From assembly GCF_014650335.1 (NCBI RefSeq), contig NZ_BMUT01000004.1, positions 397,947 through 461,946 on the forward strand: 64,000 nt of DNA, given 5' to 3'. Of the stretch, positions 47,065 to 58,249 are shown one piece after another. Source of the stretch: Streptomyces hiroshimensis (GTDB taxonomy: Bacteria > Actinomycetota > Actinomycetes > Streptomycetales > Streptomycetaceae). A program made the translations under genes and the position numbers. Below the pieces are notes generated by a model. The model saw only the letters and a program-made list of their open reading frames with translations. It had not been told where the DNA came from and did not search any database. Each line of letters starts with the position of its first letter. Position 1 is the stretch's first letter.

Positions 47065-47460
47065 CTACCAGCGGCCTGCGAACGCCTGGTCCGTCGGGAC
47101 GATCTCGCGGCCGAGCGGCATGAGCGAGACGGGAATCAGCTTGAAGTTCGCGATGCCCAGCGGGATGCCGATGATCGTGATGCACAGGGCGATGCCCGTG
47201 ACGATGTGCCCCAGGGCCAGCCACCACCCGGCGAAGATGAACCAGATGACGTTGCCGACCAGCGATCCGGCGCCGGCGTCCCGCCGCTCGACGGTCGTCC
47301 GGCCGAACGGCCACAAGGCGTAGTTGGCGATACGGAACGACGCCACGCCGAAGGGAATGGTGATGATCAGGATGCAGCAGATCAGGCCGGCGACCACGTA
47401 GCCGATCGCCATCCAGAACCCGCACAGCACCAACCAGATGATGTTCAGGATGAACCTCAT
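47065..47460 (-). CDS. YccF-domain inner membrane protein
   Basis: A 131-residue protein made of two related halves, each with a hydrophobic hairpin followed by a conserved turn (ITIPFGVASFRIANYALWPF and IGIPLGIANFKLIPVSLMPL). This duplicated pattern is the YccF (DUF307) family. About four transmembrane segments are expected. The function is unknown. Confidence 0.88.
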   Translation of the reverse strand: MRFILNIIWLVLCGFWMAIGYVVAGLICCILIITIPFGVASFRIANYALWPFGRTTVERRDAGAGSLVGNVIWFIFAGWWLALGHIVTGIALCITIIGIPLGIANFKLIPVSLMPLGREIVPTDQAFAGRW

Positions 47461-47562
47461 GAAAACAGCCTCCCACGCGTCGTTGCCCTCAGCGAGTGGG
47501 ACGCCCGGGGCCTGACCTGCGGTTGCTTCCCCAGAGGGGCGGCACCGGGCTCGGCGGGGGTG

Positions 47563-48426
47563 CTACCGGCGGCCGCCGGCCATCTGCTCCAGGCGGGCGA
47601 TGCGCTCGGGCATCGGCGGGTGCGTGGAGAACAGCTTGGTCATGCCCTCGCCCGCACGGAACGGGTTCGCGATCATCATGTGGCTGGCGGTCTCGATGCG
47701 GGGCTCGGGCGGCAGGGGAAGCCGCTGTGTGCCCGCTTCGAGCTTGCGGAGGGCCGAGGCCAGGGCGAGGGGGTCGCCGGTGAGGCGCGCGCCGGAGGCG
47801 TCGGCCTCGTACTCGCGGGAGCGGCTGACGGCGAGCTGGATGAGGGAGGCCGCGATCGGGCCCAGCAGCATGATCATGATCATGCCGATGATCCCGGGGC
47901 CCTCGTCGTCGTCCGATCTGCCGAACGGGATCAGCCAGGCGAAGTTCACCAGGAACATCACCACCGAGGCGAGCGCGCCCGCGATCGAGGAGATGAGGAT
48001 GTCCCGGTTGTAGACGTGGCTGAGCTCGTGGCCGATGACGCCGCGCAGCTCGCGCTCGTCGAGCAGGCGGAGGATGCCGTCCGTGCAGCAGACGGCGGCG
48101 TTGCGCGGATTGCGGCCGGTCGCGAAGGCGTTGGGGGCGTCGGTCGGCGAGATGTACAGCCGGGGCATGGGCTGGCGCGCGGCCGTGGAGAGCTCGCGGA
48201 CCATCCGGTAGAGCTGCGGCGCCTCGAATTCGCTGACGGGGCGGGCGCGCATGGCCCGCAGGGCCAGCTTGTCGCTGTTCCAGTAGGCGTAGGCGTTGGT
48301 GCCGAGCGCCACCAGGACGGCGACGATCAGGCCCGCGCGCCCGAAGAGGCTGCCGATGACGATGATGAGTGCGGACAGCCCCCCGAGGAGGACGGCGGTC
48401 CTGAGCCCGTTGTGCCGGCGGTGCAC
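47563..48426 (-). CDS. htpX: HtpX-type membrane zinc metalloprotease (M48)
   Basis: A 287-residue protease starting at GTG 48424-48426 with GGAGGG upstream. Two N-terminal membrane helices precede the [10 protein letters not shown] zinc motif, and the third ligand glutamate is in [10 protein letters not shown]. Two further hydrophobic segments lie between them. It degrades misfolded membrane proteins in other bacteria. It lies downstream of the nuo operon with a 356-base gap; this adjacency to nuoN is, as I recall, conserved in Streptomyces. Confidence 0.93.
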   Translation of the reverse strand: MHRRHNGLRTAVLLGGLSALIIVIGSLFGRAGLIVAVLVALGTNAYAYWNSDKLALRAMRARPVSEFEAPQLYRMVRELSTAARQPMPRLYISPTDAPNAFATGRNPRNAAVCCTDGILRLLDERELRGVIGHELSHVYNRDILISSIAGALASVVMFLVNFAWLIPFGRSDDDEGPGIIGMIMIMLLGPIAASLIQLAVSRSREYEADASGARLTGDPLALASALRKLEAGTQRLPLPPEPRIETASHMMIANPFRAGEGMTKLFSTHPPMPERIARLEQMAGGRR

Positions 48427-48782
48427 GGTACGCCCTCCAAGTGGTGCGGCAGGGGAACCCTTTGCGCTGTCGTGCGTCCACTCGCGGTGGAGTCTCCAGT
48501 GGAACCTTCCTGACCGGTCAACGCCAGACGAAGGCCCCTGGTTCCCTGCTGCGCGGGGGCGGCGCCGGTCCGTACGGGTGACCCTCCGGGTAGGTTCGGG
48601 GTACGTGCCTGTTCCGGCGCCCGCACATTCCGCCGGACCCTCGCCGCGGAGGCTTCCCGCCGTCGCGGCGGATCGTTCTTGCGAACGGTTCCGAGCCGGC
48701 ACTCTTCCTTCCGCCGCGACGGCGGCCGGCCACCGCGGCGGAGAGCGGCGGTGCCCGCCGGGCCCGGTCCGCGGGCCGGTTC
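48427..48782. other. Gap between htpX and nuoN
   Basis: No gene is visible in these 356 bases. Two hairpins lie near the nuoN end: TCCGCCGC (48710-48717) with GCGGCGGA (48735-48742), and CCGCCG-TCG-CGGCGG (48657-48671). Either can end the nuo transcript. The htpX promoter should lie in 48430-48560; a TTGACC at about 48517-48522 on the minus strand is the only partial match seen. Confidence 0.5.
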
Positions 48783-50291
48783 CTAGAGCAGCGCCTCCGA
48801 GGCGAAGCGGAGGACTAGCTGCGGGGCGCCCGAGAGGGTGATGCCGGTTACTGCGGCGAGGGCGATCGCCACGCTCAGGGGGGCCGGGACGCGCGCCGAC
48901 GGCGCCGTCTCCGCGGCCTCCGCCGGGCGGAAGAGCACCGCCGTCCACTGCAGGTAGTAGTACAGGGCGATCACGACGTTGACGGCCATGACGACCGCCA
49001 GCCAGCCCAGGCCCGCGTCCACGGCCGCGGTGAAGACCGTGACCTTGGCGAAGAGGCCGATGACGCCCGGCGGCAGGCCCGCCAGGCAGAGCAGGAAGAA
49101 GCCCAGGGCGAGCGCTGCGAGCGGGCGGCGGGCGTAGAGGCCCCGGTAGTCGGTGATCCGGTTCTGCGGGCTCGTACGGGCCACCAGGGCGGCGACGGCG
49201 AAGGCGCCGAGGTTCACGGCGGCGTACATCAGGGCGTACGCGACGGTGGAGCCGATGGCGTGCGCGGGGTCGTCGGCGTAGCCGGCGGCGGCGACGGGCA
49301 CGAGCAGGTAGCCCGCCTGGCCGACGGAGGACCAGGCCAGCAGGCGCACGGCGCTGTGGGCGCGCTCGGGGCGCTGGCGCAGGGCGGCGACGTTGCCCGC
49401 GGTCATGGTCAGCGCGGCGAGGACGGCGACGGCCGGTGCCCACACGGAGGCGTACGAGGGGAAGGCGACGACCGTCACCAGGATGAGGCCGGTGAAGCCG
49501 ACCGCCTTGCCGATCACCGACAGGTACGCGGCGACGGGCAGCGGCGCGCCCACGTAGGTGTCGGGCACCCAGAAGTGGAAGGGGACGGCCGCGGTCTTGA
49601 AGGCGAAGCCGACGAGGGTGAGGGCGACGCCGGCCTGCGCGAGGGTGCCGAGGCGGGGGTCGACGTGGCCGAGCTTCGCGGCGACCTCGGTGAGGTGCAG
49701 GGTGCCGGTGGCCGCGTAGACGAAGCTGACGCCCAGGAGGGTGACGGCGGTCGCGGTGACCGAGGAGAGGAAGAACTTCAGGGCCGCCTCGGAGGAGCGG
49801 CGGTCGCCGCGGCGCAGGCCGACGAGGGCGAAGGCCGGCAGGGAGGCCACTTCGAGGGCCACGACGAGGGTCGCGAGGTCCCGGGAGGCGGGCAGCAGGG
49901 CGGCGCCCGCGGCGGAGGACAGCAGCAGGAACCAGAACTCCCCTTCGGGGAGTTCCTCGTCGCGGACGGCGCTCATGGACAGCAGGGCCGTCAGGAGGGC
50001 GCCGCCGAGCACCAGGAACTGGATGACGAGCGTGAAGTGGTCGGCGGTGTAGCTGCAGGCGTGGCGGCCCGCGGAGGTGCCGGTGAGGCAGAAGGTGGAC
50101 CGGTCGCCGTCGAGGAGCGGCAGCAGGGAGACGCCCGCGAGCAGCAGTCCGGCTACGGAGAACCATCCGAGGAGCGGCTTGCGCGCCTCGGGGAGGAAGA
50201 GGTCGGCGACCAGGACGGCCAGCGCCACGACGGCGGTGACGGTGGGCGGTGCGATGGCCGGCCAGTCGACGGACTGGATCAGGGAGCCCAT
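48783..50291 (-). CDS. nuoN: Complex I membrane subunit NuoN (second, partial nuo cluster)
   Basis: A 502-residue antiporter-like subunit with about 14 helices, one of the three proton channels of complex I. The Lys-containing helices are recognisable ([39 protein letters not shown]). The ATG at 50289-50291 overlaps the nuoM stop (TGATG). It is the last gene of the operon. Confidence 0.93.
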   Translation of the reverse strand: MGSLIQSVDWPAIAPPTVTAVVALAVLVADLFLPEARKPLLGWFSVAGLLLAGVSLLPLLDGDRSTFCLTGTSAGRHACSYTADHFTLVIQFLVLGGALLTALLSMSAVRDEELPEGEFWFLLLSSAAGAALLPASRDLATLVVALEVASLPAFALVGLRRGDRRSSEAALKFFLSSVTATAVTLLGVSFVYAATGTLHLTEVAAKLGHVDPRLGTLAQAGVALTLVGFAFKTAAVPFHFWVPDTYVGAPLPVAAYLSVIGKAVGFTGLILVTVVAFPSYASVWAPAVAVLAALTMTAGNVAALRQRPERAHSAVRLLAWSSVGQAGYLLVPVAAAGYADDPAHAIGSTVAYALMYAAVNLGAFAVAALVARTSPQNRITDYRGLYARRPLAALALGFFLLCLAGLPPGVIGLFAKVTVFTAAVDAGLGWLAVVMAVNVVIALYYYLQWTAVLFRPAEAAETAPSARVPAPLSVAIALAAVTGITLSGAPQLVLRFASEALL

Positions 50292-51889
50292 CAGTTGCCT
50301 CCTCGGAGGAGCTGCTGAACGGCCGGGTCGGTGAGGCCGAGGAGGGCCGCGGGCCAGAGTCCGGCGAGGACGGTGAGGGCGACGAGGGGCGTCCAGGCGG
50401 CGAACTCGTAGGACAGCACGTCGGCGGGGGTGCCGGGGGCGGCCTCGTCCACGGCGCCGGTCTGCGGCCGGGTGCTGCCGCCGTCGCCGCCCATGCACAC
50501 GCGGCGGACGACGACGAGCATGTAGGCGGCCGTCAGGAGCGTGCCGAGGCCGGCCAGGGCCATGAACGTCAGGAACGCCGGGCGGCTGAGCCCCTCCGCC
50601 GGGCGGAAGGCGCCGAACATCGCGAGCATCTCGCCCCAGAAGCCGGCGAGGCCGGGCAGGCCGAGGGAGGCGATCGCGCCGAAGGCGAGGAGCCCGCCGA
50701 GGCGGGGTGCCTTGCCGTAGAGGGCGGCGCCGGTGCGGCCGGAGAGGGCGTCGAGGTCGCTGGTGCCGTAGCGGTCCTTGACCGCGCCGACGAGGAAGAA
50801 GAGGAGGCCGGTGATGAGGCCGTGGGCGATGTTGGCGAAGAGGGCGCCGTTGACCCCGGTGGGGGTGAGCGTGGCGATGCCGAGCAGGACGAAGCCCATG
50901 TGGCCGACGGAGGAGTACGCGATCAGGCGCTTGAGGTCGCCCTTGGCGCCGGAGCGGGCCAGGGCGAGGCAGACCAGCGAGCCGTAGATGATGCCGACGG
51001 CCGCGAAGGCGGCGAGGTACGGCGCGAAGGTGTGCGCGCCGCCGGGGGCGATCGGCAGGACGATGCGGACGAAGCCGTACGTGCCCATCTTCAGCAGCAC
51101 GCCCGCGAGCAGCACCGAGCCGACGGTCGGGGCGGCGGTGTGGGCGTCGGGCAGCCAGCTGTGCAGGGGCCACATGGGGGCCTTGACGGCCAGTCCGACG
51201 CCGATGGCCAGGACGGCGATGAGCTGGGTGGTGTGACCGAGGTTCGACCCGTTGTCAGTGGCGAGTGCCACCATGTCGAACGTGCCGCCCTTGATGCCGA
51301 TGAGGAGGAGGCCGAGCAGCATCACGACGGAGCCGAGCAGCGTGTAGAGGATGAAGCGCCAGGCCGCGCGCTCCCTGCCCTCGCCGCCCCAGCGGGCGAT
51401 GAGGAAGTACATCGGGATGAGCACCATCTCGAAGGCCAGGAAGAACAGCATCAGGTCGAGGACGGCGAAGGTCGCGAGGGTGCCGGACTCGAGGACGAGG
51501 AGCAGCGCGACGAATGCCTTGGGGGACGGGCCCGACGGCATTTTGAAGTAGCTGTAGAGCGCGCAGAGGAAGGTCAGCAGCGCGGTCAGGACGAGGAGGG
51601 GGAGCGAGACGCCGTCCACGCCCAGGTGGATCCGGATGTTCAGGGCCGGGATCCAGCTGATGTCGGTGGTCGCCTGCATGCGGGCCGGGTCGTCGTGGTC
51701 GAAGCCGGCGGCGAGGGCGATGCTCAGCGCGAGGACGGCGCCGGTGACGGTGACGCCGTGGCGGAGTACGGCCTGCTCGGGGCTCTTGCCCTTGAGGCCG
51801 GGCGGGGCCGGCATCAGGGAGGCGACGGCTCCGACGAGGGGGAGGGCGACGATCGCAGCGAGGAGGTACTGCATGACGGTATGACTCAT
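50291..51889 (-). CDS. nuoM: Complex I membrane subunit NuoM
   Basis: A 532-residue antiporter-like subunit. Key features: the glutamate helix [20 protein letters not shown] and the lysine helix [20 protein letters not shown] followed by [20 protein letters not shown]. The start ATG 51887-51889 lies two bases after the nuoL stop. It ends [14 protein letters not shown]. Confidence 0.94.
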   Translation of the reverse strand: MSHTVMQYLLAAIVALPLVGAVASLMPAPPGLKGKSPEQAVLRHGVTVTGAVLALSIALAAGFDHDDPARMQATTDISWIPALNIRIHLGVDGVSLPLLVLTALLTFLCALYSYFKMPSGPSPKAFVALLLVLESGTLATFAVLDLMLFFLAFEMVLIPMYFLIARWGGEGRERAAWRFILYTLLGSVVMLLGLLLIGIKGGTFDMVALATDNGSNLGHTTQLIAVLAIGVGLAVKAPMWPLHSWLPDAHTAAPTVGSVLLAGVLLKMGTYGFVRIVLPIAPGGAHTFAPYLAAFAAVGIIYGSLVCLALARSGAKGDLKRLIAYSSVGHMGFVLLGIATLTPTGVNGALFANIAHGLITGLLFFLVGAVKDRYGTSDLDALSGRTGAALYGKAPRLGGLLAFGAIASLGLPGLAGFWGEMLAMFGAFRPAEGLSRPAFLTFMALAGLGTLLTAAYMLVVVRRVCMGGDGGSTRPQTGAVDEAAPGTPADVLSYEFAAWTPLVALTVLAGLWPAALLGLTDPAVQQLLRGGN

Positions 51890-51891
51890 GG

Positions 51892-53883
51892 TCAGGCTCC
51901 GGTGGCTACGAGCACGGCGGCGACGGCCAGGACGACGGAGCCGGCGAGCAGGGCGCTGAGGTACGTCTGCACGTTGCCGGTCTGGGCGCGGCGGACGGCC
52001 GCGCCGAGCAGGCGGGGCGCGGTGCCCGCTCCGCGGACGTAGGTCTCGACGACCTCGCGGTCGAGGAACTGGGCGAGGCGGGCCGCCGCGCGCGTGGGCC
52101 GGACGAACAGCGCCGTGTACACGGCGTCCAGGTGGAAGCCGGATGCGGCGTGGCGGTGCAGGGGGCCGAGGAGGGCCCGGCCGGGGTCGGCCGGGTCGGG
52201 TGCCGCCGCGATGTCGCCGTAGGCGGCCTCGTGGGTGGCGATGGTCTCCTCCTCGGAGACGTAGGGGGCCGCGTCCGGGTCGGCTGCGAGGGCGCCGAGC
52301 GGGGTGCGGGCGGCGAGCACGGCGGTGCGGCGCCAGGCCGCGTACATCACGATCGCGCCGGCGAGGGCGCAGCCGGTGGAGAGGACGGAGGTGGTGAGCG
52401 TCGGGGTGAGCGATCCGCCGTCGAACCAGCCGGGGAGTTTCCAGGCGGCGAGGCCGAGCGCGAGGGTGGGCACGGAGAGGACCCACAGGACGGTGTTCAT
52501 GGCGGCGGGCTGCCTGCCGTGGTCCGGGGCCTCGGAGCCCTTGCCGCGGAAGGCCATCAGCCACAGGCGGGTGGCGTAGGCGGCCGTGAGGAGCGCGGTG
52601 AGGAGCCCCGCGGCGAGGACGAGCCAGCCGGCGGCGCCCGGGATGCCTTCGGCGTCGCCGGAGGCGGCGTGCTCGGCCGCGCCGAGGACGGCTTCCTTGG
52701 AGAAGAAGCCGCTGAACGGGGGGATCGCGGCGAGGGCCAGGAGGGCGACGGTCATCGTCCAGTAGGCGTCCGGGATGCGCTTGGCGAGGCCGTTCATGCG
52801 GGCCATCGTGGCCAGCGAGTTCGTGCCGGCGGCGTGGATGATCACGCCCGCCCCGAGGAAGAGGAGCGCCTTGAACGCGCCGTGCGAGATGAGGTGGAAG
52901 ACGGCCGCGCCCCGGTTGCCGACGGCGAGGGCGCCGGTCATGTAGCCGAGCTGGCCCACGGTCGAGTAGGCGAGGACGCGCTTGATGTCGTCCTGGGCGA
53001 GGGCGGCGAGGCCCGAGCCGACCATGGTGACGGCGGCCATCACGGCGAGGACGACGAGCGCGGCCGCGGAGGCCGTGAAGAGGGGGAGGAGCCGGGCGAT
53101 GAAGTAGACGCCGGCCGCGACCATCGTCGCGGCGTGGATCAGCGCGGAGACCGGCGTGGGGCCGGCCATCGCGTCGGGCAGCCATGTGTGCAGCGGGAAC
53201 TGCGCGGACTTGCCCGCGACGCCCGCGAGGAGCAGCAGCGCGATCAGCGTGGGGTGGTCGATGTCCCCGGAGGCGACGGCGGTGAGGATGCCGTTGATCC
53301 GGAACGTGCCGGCGTCGGCGGCCAGCGCGAGGATGCCGATCAGGAAGGGGACGTCGCCGAGCTTGGTGACCAGGAAGGCCTTCAGGGAGGCCATGCGGGC
53401 GGCCTCGGTCTCCCAGTAGTGCCCGACCAGGAAGTACGAGCAGATGCCCATGATCTCCCAGCCGACCAGCAGCACCATGAGGTCGCCGGAGTAGACGACG
53501 AGCAGCATGGCCGCGGTGAAGAGGGAGACGAGGGCGGCGTAGGAGGGGTAGCGCGGGTCGTCGCGCAGATAGGCCGTCGAGTAGGCCTGGACGCAGGTGG
53601 CGACGACGCCGACCAGGACCGCGACGAGGACGGCGAAGCCGTCGAGGTGCAGGGCGAGGTCGATCGGCACGGAGCCGGTCGGGGTGAGGCGGGTGGCGGC
53701 GTCCAGCGCCTCGCCCCCGCCCTGCCGCCAGGCGACGACGACGGCCAGGACGGCGGCCGCCGCGGTCGGCAGCACGGCCAGGGGGCGGACGAAGCCGGGC
53801 GCGCGGCGGCCCGTCAGCAGGCCCGCGAGGGCGCCGAGGAAGGGCAGCAGGGGGACGAGAACGGCGGTGGTCGTGGTGCTCAC
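51892..53883 (-). CDS. nuoL: Complex I membrane subunit NuoL
   Basis: A 663-residue antiporter-like subunit with the long C-terminal part that forms the lateral helix. The motif [20 protein letters not shown] and the lysine region [20 protein letters not shown] are intact. The GTG start at 53881-53883 overlaps the nuoK stop by four bases (GTGA). Confidence 0.94.
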   Translation of the reverse strand: MSTTTTAVLVPLLPFLGALAGLLTGRRAPGFVRPLAVLPTAAAAVLAVVVAWRQGGGEALDAATRLTPTGSVPIDLALHLDGFAVLVAVLVGVVATCVQAYSTAYLRDDPRYPSYAALVSLFTAAMLLVVYSGDLMVLLVGWEIMGICSYFLVGHYWETEAARMASLKAFLVTKLGDVPFLIGILALAADAGTFRINGILTAVASGDIDHPTLIALLLLAGVAGKSAQFPLHTWLPDAMAGPTPVSALIHAATMVAAGVYFIARLLPLFTASAAALVVLAVMAAVTMVGSGLAALAQDDIKRVLAYSTVGQLGYMTGALAVGNRGAAVFHLISHGAFKALLFLGAGVIIHAAGTNSLATMARMNGLAKRIPDAYWTMTVALLALAAIPPFSGFFSKEAVLGAAEHAASGDAEGIPGAAGWLVLAAGLLTALLTAAYATRLWLMAFRGKGSEAPDHGRQPAAMNTVLWVLSVPTLALGLAAWKLPGWFDGGSLTPTLTTSVLSTGCALAGAIVMYAAWRRTAVLAARTPLGALAADPDAAPYVSEEETIATHEAAYGDIAAAPDPADPGRALLGPLHRHAASGFHLDAVYTALFVRPTRAAARLAQFLDREVVETYVRGAGTAPRLLGAAVRRAQTGNVQTYLSALLAGSVVLAVAAVLVATGA

Positions 53884-54257
53884 GCGGCGGCCTCGGCCTT
53901 CTCCTCGCGGTCAGCGCGATCGGTGTCGGATCCGGATCCGGGGTCGGGGGCGTCGTCGCGCAGGTCGCGCAGGCGGTCGACGTCGGAGGTGCCGCGGTTG
54001 CGGTGGACCTGCAGCACGATCGCCAGGCCGATGCCGATCTCCGCGGCGGCGATGGCGATGGTGAAGAGGGTCAGCGCCTGGCCGGCGTGCAGCTCGTCGC
54101 GCAGCCAGACGTCGAAGGCGACGAGGTTGAGGTTGACGGCGTTGAGCATCAGCTCGACGGACATCAGGACGAGGATCGCGTTGCGCCGGGCGAGGACGCC
54201 GTACAGGCCGGTGCAGAAGAGGAGGGCGGCGAGGACGGCGGGGTAGACGAGATGCAT
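53880..54257 (-). CDS. nuoK: Complex I membrane subunit NuoK with charged tail
   Basis: A 125-residue three-helix subunit. The core ([36 protein letters not shown] with the conserved Glu) is complete by about residue 97. The remaining residues ([20 protein letters not shown] and onward) are an extra charged tail beyond the usual length of about 100. The start overlaps the nuoJ stop by one base. Confidence 0.94.
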   Translation of the reverse strand: MHLVYPAVLAALLFCTGLYGVLARRNAILVLMSVELMLNAVNLNLVAFDVWLRDELHAGQALTLFTIAIAAAEIGIGLAIVLQVHRNRGTSDVDRLRDLRDDAPDPGSGSDTDRADREEKAEAAA

Positions 54258-54886
54258 CAGCGCTGCGCCCCTTCCCGGCTCTTCTTGACCGGGCTCTGCT
54301 TCGCCGCGCTCTTCTTGCGGGAGAGGACGACCGCGCCGACGAGGGCGGCGAGCAGCAGGACGGACAGGGCCTCGAAGGGCAGCACCCAGTGCCGGAAGAG
54401 GATCTCGCCGGAGACCTTCGTCGTGCCCTGGGGGGCGTCGCCGTCCAGGCCGATCCAGGTCGTACGGAAGGCGTCGGCGACCACCCACACGAGCGCGGCG
54501 GCCGCGGCCACGGCGACCCCGAGGGCGGCCCAGCGGTTGCCGGAGTCGGCGTCCGGGGAGCGGCCGATGGGGGCCTTGGTGAGCATGAGCCCGAAGAGGA
54601 GGAGGACGACCACGGAGCCGACGTAGATCAGGACCTGCACCCAGGCGATGAACTCCGCCGTCAGCAGCAGGTACTCCACGGCGAGCCCGCCGAGGGCGAC
54701 GACCAGCCACAGGGCGGCGTGCACGAGCTGCCTGGTGGTGACGGTGACCACGGCCGCGCCGAGGGTGACGAGGCCGACGAGGAGGAAGACGATCTCGACG
54801 CCGGTCGGGGAGAGGAAGCCGTGCGCGTCCGCATTCGCGGCGAGCGTCGCGGTTGCGCTGACGGTGCCGGTGCCGGTGCCGGTCAT
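54257..54886 (-). CDS. nuoJ: Complex I membrane subunit NuoJ
   Basis: A 209-residue five-helix subunit. It includes the conserved [19 protein letters not shown] helix with the pi-bulge region. It begins with a Thr-Gly repeat (MTGTGTGTV) and ends with a basic tail [18 protein letters not shown]. The start overlaps the nuoI stop by four bases (ATGA). Confidence 0.93.
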   Translation of the reverse strand: MTGTGTGTVSATATLAANADAHGFLSPTGVEIVFLLVGLVTLGAAVVTVTTRQLVHAALWLVVALGGLAVEYLLLTAEFIAWVQVLIYVGSVVVLLLFGLMLTKAPIGRSPDADSGNRWAALGVAVAAAAALVWVVADAFRTTWIGLDGDAPQGTTKVSGEILFRHWVLPFEALSVLLLAALVGAVVLSRKKSAAKQSPVKKSREGAQR

Positions 54887-55458
54887 GCGTCTCCCTCCTT
54901 CTCCTGCTGCTCCTGCTGCTCCTGCTTTTCCTGTTCCGCCTGCGCGGCCAGCTTCTCCGCCGTCTTGCGGGCCGCCGCGACCTCCTTCGGCTCCTCGGCC
55001 GCCGGGTCGAGCGCGGGCGGCTCCGGCACGGTCCACATCCACTCGCGGAGCTTGTCGCGCTCGTGGACGAGGTCCTGGATGTCGGTCTCGGCGTACTCGA
55101 ACTCCGGCGACCAGAACAGCGCGTCGAAGGGGCACACCTCGATGCAGATGCCGCAGTACATGCAGAGCGAGAAGTCGATCGCGAAGCGGTCGAGGACGTT
55201 GCGGCTGCGCTCGCGGCCGCCCGGGGCGGCCGGGGGCACCGTCTCCTTGTGGGAGTCGATGTAGATGCACCAGTCCGGGCACTCCCGGGCGCACAGCATG
55301 CAGACCGTGCAGTTCTCCTCGAACAGCCCGATGACGCCGCGGGTGCGCGGCGGGAGCTCGGGCTGCACGTCGGGGTACTGCGCGGTGTGTGCGCGGCGCG
55401 TCATCGTGCGGAGCGTGACGGCCAGGCCCTTGGCGAGGCCGGAACCGGGAAGGCCCAT
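54883..55458 (-). CDS. nuoI: Complex I subunit NuoI (2 x 4Fe-4S)
   Basis: A 191-residue ferredoxin-like subunit with two complete cluster motifs, [12 protein letters not shown] and [12 protein letters not shown]. These bind N6a and N6b on the path to quinone. The last 45 residues are a Glu/Gln/Lys-rich tail ([17 protein letters not shown]) encoded by a CTG/CTC-type trinucleotide repeat at 54898-54932. The ATG overlaps the nuoH stop by one base. Confidence 0.95.
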   Translation of the reverse strand: MGLPGSGLAKGLAVTLRTMTRRAHTAQYPDVQPELPPRTRGVIGLFEENCTVCMLCARECPDWCIYIDSHKETVPPAAPGGRERSRNVLDRFAIDFSLCMYCGICIEVCPFDALFWSPEFEYAETDIQDLVHERDKLREWMWTVPEPPALDPAAEEPKEVAAARKTAEKLAAQAEQEKQEQQEQQEKEGDA

Positions 55459-56423
55459 TACTGGGTCACCACCTTGACGACGCCCGTCAGCGCGATCTGC
55501 GCCAGGGCGAGGGGGATGAGGACGGTCCAGGCCAGCTTCTGCAGCTGGTCCTCGCGCAGGCGCGGGTAGGTGACCCGCAGCCAGATCACGACGAACGCCA
55601 GGACGGCCGTCTTGAGCAGCGTCCACAGCCAGCCCATGCCGTCGGCGCCGAACGGGCCGTGCCAGCCGCCGAGGAAGAGGACCGTGGTCAGGCCGCACAG
55701 GACGACGATGCCCGCGTACTCGGAGAGCAGGAACAGCGCGAAGCGCAGGCCCGTGTACTCGGTGTACGCACCGAAGATGATCTCGGAGTCGGCCACCGGC
55801 ATGTCGAACGGCGGGCGCTGCAGCTCGGCGAGGCCGGCCACGAAGAAGACCACCGCGCCGACGATCTGCCAGGGCACCCACCACCAGTGGAAGGCGTCCA
55901 CGATCCCGGGGAGCGAGACCGTGCCCGCCGCCATCGCGACGCTCGCCGCGGCGAGCAGCATCGGCAGCTCGTACGCGATCAGCTGGCCCGCGGTGCGGAT
56001 GCCGCCCAGCAGCGAGAACTTGTTGGCGGACGCCCAGCCCGCCATCAGCGAACCGAGGACTCCGACGCCCATCACGGCCAGGACGAAGAAGATGCCCGCG
56101 TCGACCGTCTGGCCCACGGCGTTGCCCGGGCCGACCGGGATCGCGAGCAGCACGAGGAGATACGGGAGGAGGGCGACGGCCGGTGCCATCTGGAAGATCC
56201 GGCGGTCCGCGCCCGCGGGGACGACGTCCTCCTTCTGCGCGAACTTCACGCCGTCCGCGACGAGCTGGGCCCAGCCGTGGAAACCACCGGCGTACATGGG
56301 GCCGAGGCGGCCCTGCATGTGCGCCATCACCTTGTGCTCGGTCTGACCGACGACGAGGGGCAGCACGAGGAAGGCGACGAAGACGGCGAGGAGGCGCAGG
56401 ACGACGTCGAGGGTGTCGCTCAT
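55458..56423 (-). CDS. nuoH: Complex I membrane subunit NuoH
   Basis: A 321-residue subunit forming the quinone tunnel with NuoB and NuoD. It keeps [20 protein letters not shown] and the glutamate-rich loop [20 protein letters not shown]. It directly follows nuoC with a four-base overlap; in complete operons nuoD, E, F and G lie between these two genes. Confidence 0.95.
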   Translation of the reverse strand: MSDTLDVVLRLLAVFVAFLVLPLVVGQTEHKVMAHMQGRLGPMYAGGFHGWAQLVADGVKFAQKEDVVPAGADRRIFQMAPAVALLPYLLVLLAIPVGPGNAVGQTVDAGIFFVLAVMGVGVLGSLMAGWASANKFSLLGGIRTAGQLIAYELPMLLAAASVAMAAGTVSLPGIVDAFHWWWVPWQIVGAVVFFVAGLAELQRPPFDMPVADSEIIFGAYTEYTGLRFALFLLSEYAGIVVLCGLTTVLFLGGWHGPFGADGMGWLWTLLKTAVLAFVVIWLRVTYPRLREDQLQKLAWTVLIPLALAQIALTGVVKVVTQ

Positions 56424-58249
56424 GCGGGGTCGCCTCCGGCGGGGTTCGTGTCGTTCTGGGGCTCGGCGTCGCCGCCGCCGCTTCCGGGTACACCGGGCTC
56501 GGCTGCGCCGGGCTCAGCGGCTCCGTTCGGCTCGGCTGCGCCGGGGGCGTCCCCGGCTGCGCCGGAGGCTTCCCCCTCGGCAGGCCGGCTCGGCACCGCC
56601 GGGTCGCGGTGCTCGGGCTGAGCGCCGTCGCGGCGGGAAGGAGTGCCCGGCTCGCCGCCCGGTTCGGGGGCGGCCGGGATCTCGTCGGACGAGGCCTTCC
56701 CGGCTGCGCCGGGGGCTTCCCCCTCGGCAGGTGAGCTCGGCACCGCCGGATCCCGACGCTCGGGCTGAGCGCCGTCGCGGCGGGGAGAAGTACGCGGCTC
56801 GCCGCCCGGTTCGGGGGCGGCCGGAGTCTCGTCGGACGAGGCCTTCTCGGCTGCGCCGGGGGCTTCCCCCTCGGCAGGTGAGCTCGGCACCGCCGGGTCG
56901 CGGTGCTCGGGCTGAGCGCCGTCGCGGCGGGGAGAAGTACGCGGCTCGCCGCCCGGTTCGGGGGCGGCCGGGATCTCGTCGGACGAGGCCTTCTCGGCTG
57001 CGCCGGGGGCTTCCTCGCCGACAGGCGAGCTCGGCACCGCCGGATCCCGACGCTCGGGCTGAGCGCCGTCGCGGCGGGAAGAGGTGCGCGGCTCGCCGCC
57101 CGGTTCGGGGGCGGGCTCGGTGTCCGTTTTCGGGGGGGTCGGGGGTTCCTCGAAAGCCGGGCGGGCGTGGTGCCAGGGGGCGTCCGAGGAGCGGGGGCGC
57201 GGCTTCTCCCCCGTCTCGGCGGGGCGGCCGGTTTCCGTCTGGCTCGCCGAGCCGTCTGCCGCGCTGCGGGTACGACGCGGGGCGGGCTCTGCGCCCTGCC
57301 GGCTCGCCGAGCCCTCCGTCACGCTGCGGGTACGCCGCGGGGCGGGAGCCTCCGTCTGGCTGGCCGAGCCGTCTGCGGCGCTGCGGGTACGGCGCGGGGC
57401 GGCCGCGGCTTCCGGCTGGCTGGCCGAGCCTTCCGCCGCGGTGCGGGCGCGGCGCGGGGCGGCCCCGGCCGCGGCCTCCGGCTGGCTGGCCGAGCCCTCC
57501 GTCGTGGTGCGGGTGCGGCGGACCGGGCGGTCGCCCGCCGCGCGGGGGGCGCGGGCCGGGCGGGCGGGGGCCGGGGGGAGCTGACCCTTGAGGGGGCCCC
57601 ATTCGTTGGGGTCGGGGACGCCCGGGGGGAGCATCTGGCGCCGCTTGGGACCGCCTTCCGCCCCCTCCCCCGGCTCCTTGGCGCCCGGCCATGCCTTGAC
57701 CACCCGCGCCGCCAGGACGAAGTCCTTGCGCAGCGGGTGGCCCTCGAAGGCCTCCGGGAGGAGGAGCGGGACGAGGTGCGGGTGCCCGGGGAAGTCGATG
57801 CCGAACATCTCGTGGGTCTCGCGCTCGTGCCACGCCGCACCGGCGTAGACGCCCACGGCCGTGGGCAGCGCGGGCGCGTCGTGCGGCACGGTCGTGCGCA
57901 GGAGCAGGCGGCGCACGCCCTCTCCCCCGCCCGGCAGGGCGTCCGGCAGGGCACCCGGCAGCGCGGCCAGGTGGGCGCACACGCGGAAGCCCGTACCCGG
58001 CTCGTCCACGGCGCTCAGCCAGTCGAAGAAGGTGCAGCCCAGCCGGTCACGGGCCGTTTCGAGGGCGGTGATCCACCGCTCGGCCGGCACGTCGACCGTG
58101 AGCAGGTCGTAGGTCTCCTCGGCCGTCGCGCCTTCGCCGAAGAGCGAGATCACTCCGGCCGGCAGCCAGCCGACGGCGAGGTCGGCAACGGGCTCCGGAG
58201 CGGGCTCGGGAGCGGCCTCCGGCACGGACTCGGGCGTCGGCTCGGTCAT
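56420..58249 (-). CDS. nuoC: Complex I subunit NuoC with about 370-residue repeat-rich C-terminal extension
   Basis: The product is 609 residues, whereas NuoC is normally about 200-250. Residues 25-185 are the genuine 30-kDa-subunit domain, with the signature [19 protein letters not shown] and EGHPLRKDF at 141-176. From about residue 235 it is low-complexity. There are five 19-22-residue repeats ([15 protein letters not shown] type, 241-340), a linker, then four 49-residue repeats ([19 protein letters not shown] type, 381-570) and a Pro/Ala/Gly/Glu-rich tail. No NuoD domain is fused. The ATG overlaps the nuoB stop by four bases and the stop overlaps nuoH, so the frame is real and intact. Confidence 0.92.
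   Translation of the reverse strand: MTEPTPESVPEAAPEPAPEPVADLAVGWLPAGVISLFGEGATAEETYDLLTVDVPAERWITALETARDRLGCTFFDWLSAVDEPGTGFRVCAHLAALPGALPDALPGGGEGVRRLLLRTTVPHDAPALPTAVGVYAGAAWHERETHEMFGIDFPGHPHLVPLLLPEAFEGHPLRKDFVLAARVVKAWPGAKEPGEGAEGGPKRRQMLPPGVPDPNEWGPLKGQLPPAPARPARAPRAAGDRPVRRTRTTTEGSASQPEAAAGAAPRRARTAAEGSASQPEAAAAPRRTRSAADGSASQTEAPAPRRTRSVTEGSASRQGAEPAPRRTRSAADGSASQTETGRPAETGEKPRPRSSDAPWHHARPAFEEPPTPPKTDTEPAPEPGGEPRTSSRRDGAQPERRDPAVPSSPVGEEAPGAAEKASSDEIPAAPEPGGEPRTSPRRDGAQPEHRDPAVPSSPAEGEAPGAAEKASSDETPAAPEPGGEPRTSPRRDGAQPERRDPAVPSSPAEGEAPGAAGKASSDEIPAAPEPGGEPGTPSRRDGAQPEHRDPAVPSRPAEGEASGAAGDAPGAAEPNGAAEPGAAEPGVPGSGGGDAEPQNDTNPAGGDPA
56540..57112 (-). repeat. Four 147-base in-frame tandem repeats in nuoC
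   Basis: The anchor GCCGCCCGGTTCGGGGGCGG begins at 56654, 56801, 56948 and 57095, an exact 147-base period (49 codons). The copies differ by scattered substitutions, such as His or Arg before RDPAVPS. The exact period and in-frame unit indicate expansion by unequal exchange or slippage under coding constraint. Confidence 0.92.
57230..57529 (-). repeat. Five 57-66-base in-frame tandem repeats in nuoC
   Basis: Units marked by GCCGAGCC begin at 57246, 57306, 57363, 57423 and 57489, with periods of 60, 57, 60 and 66 bases, all multiples of three. They encode [21 protein letters not shown] units rich in Arg and Ser. Confidence 0.9.

Noticed and set aside
56413..57591. Arg/Gly/Pro-rich plus-strand frame opposite the nuoC repeats
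   Set aside because: The translationally coupled minus-strand nuoC frame explains this DNA; the opposite frame only mirrors the repeats.
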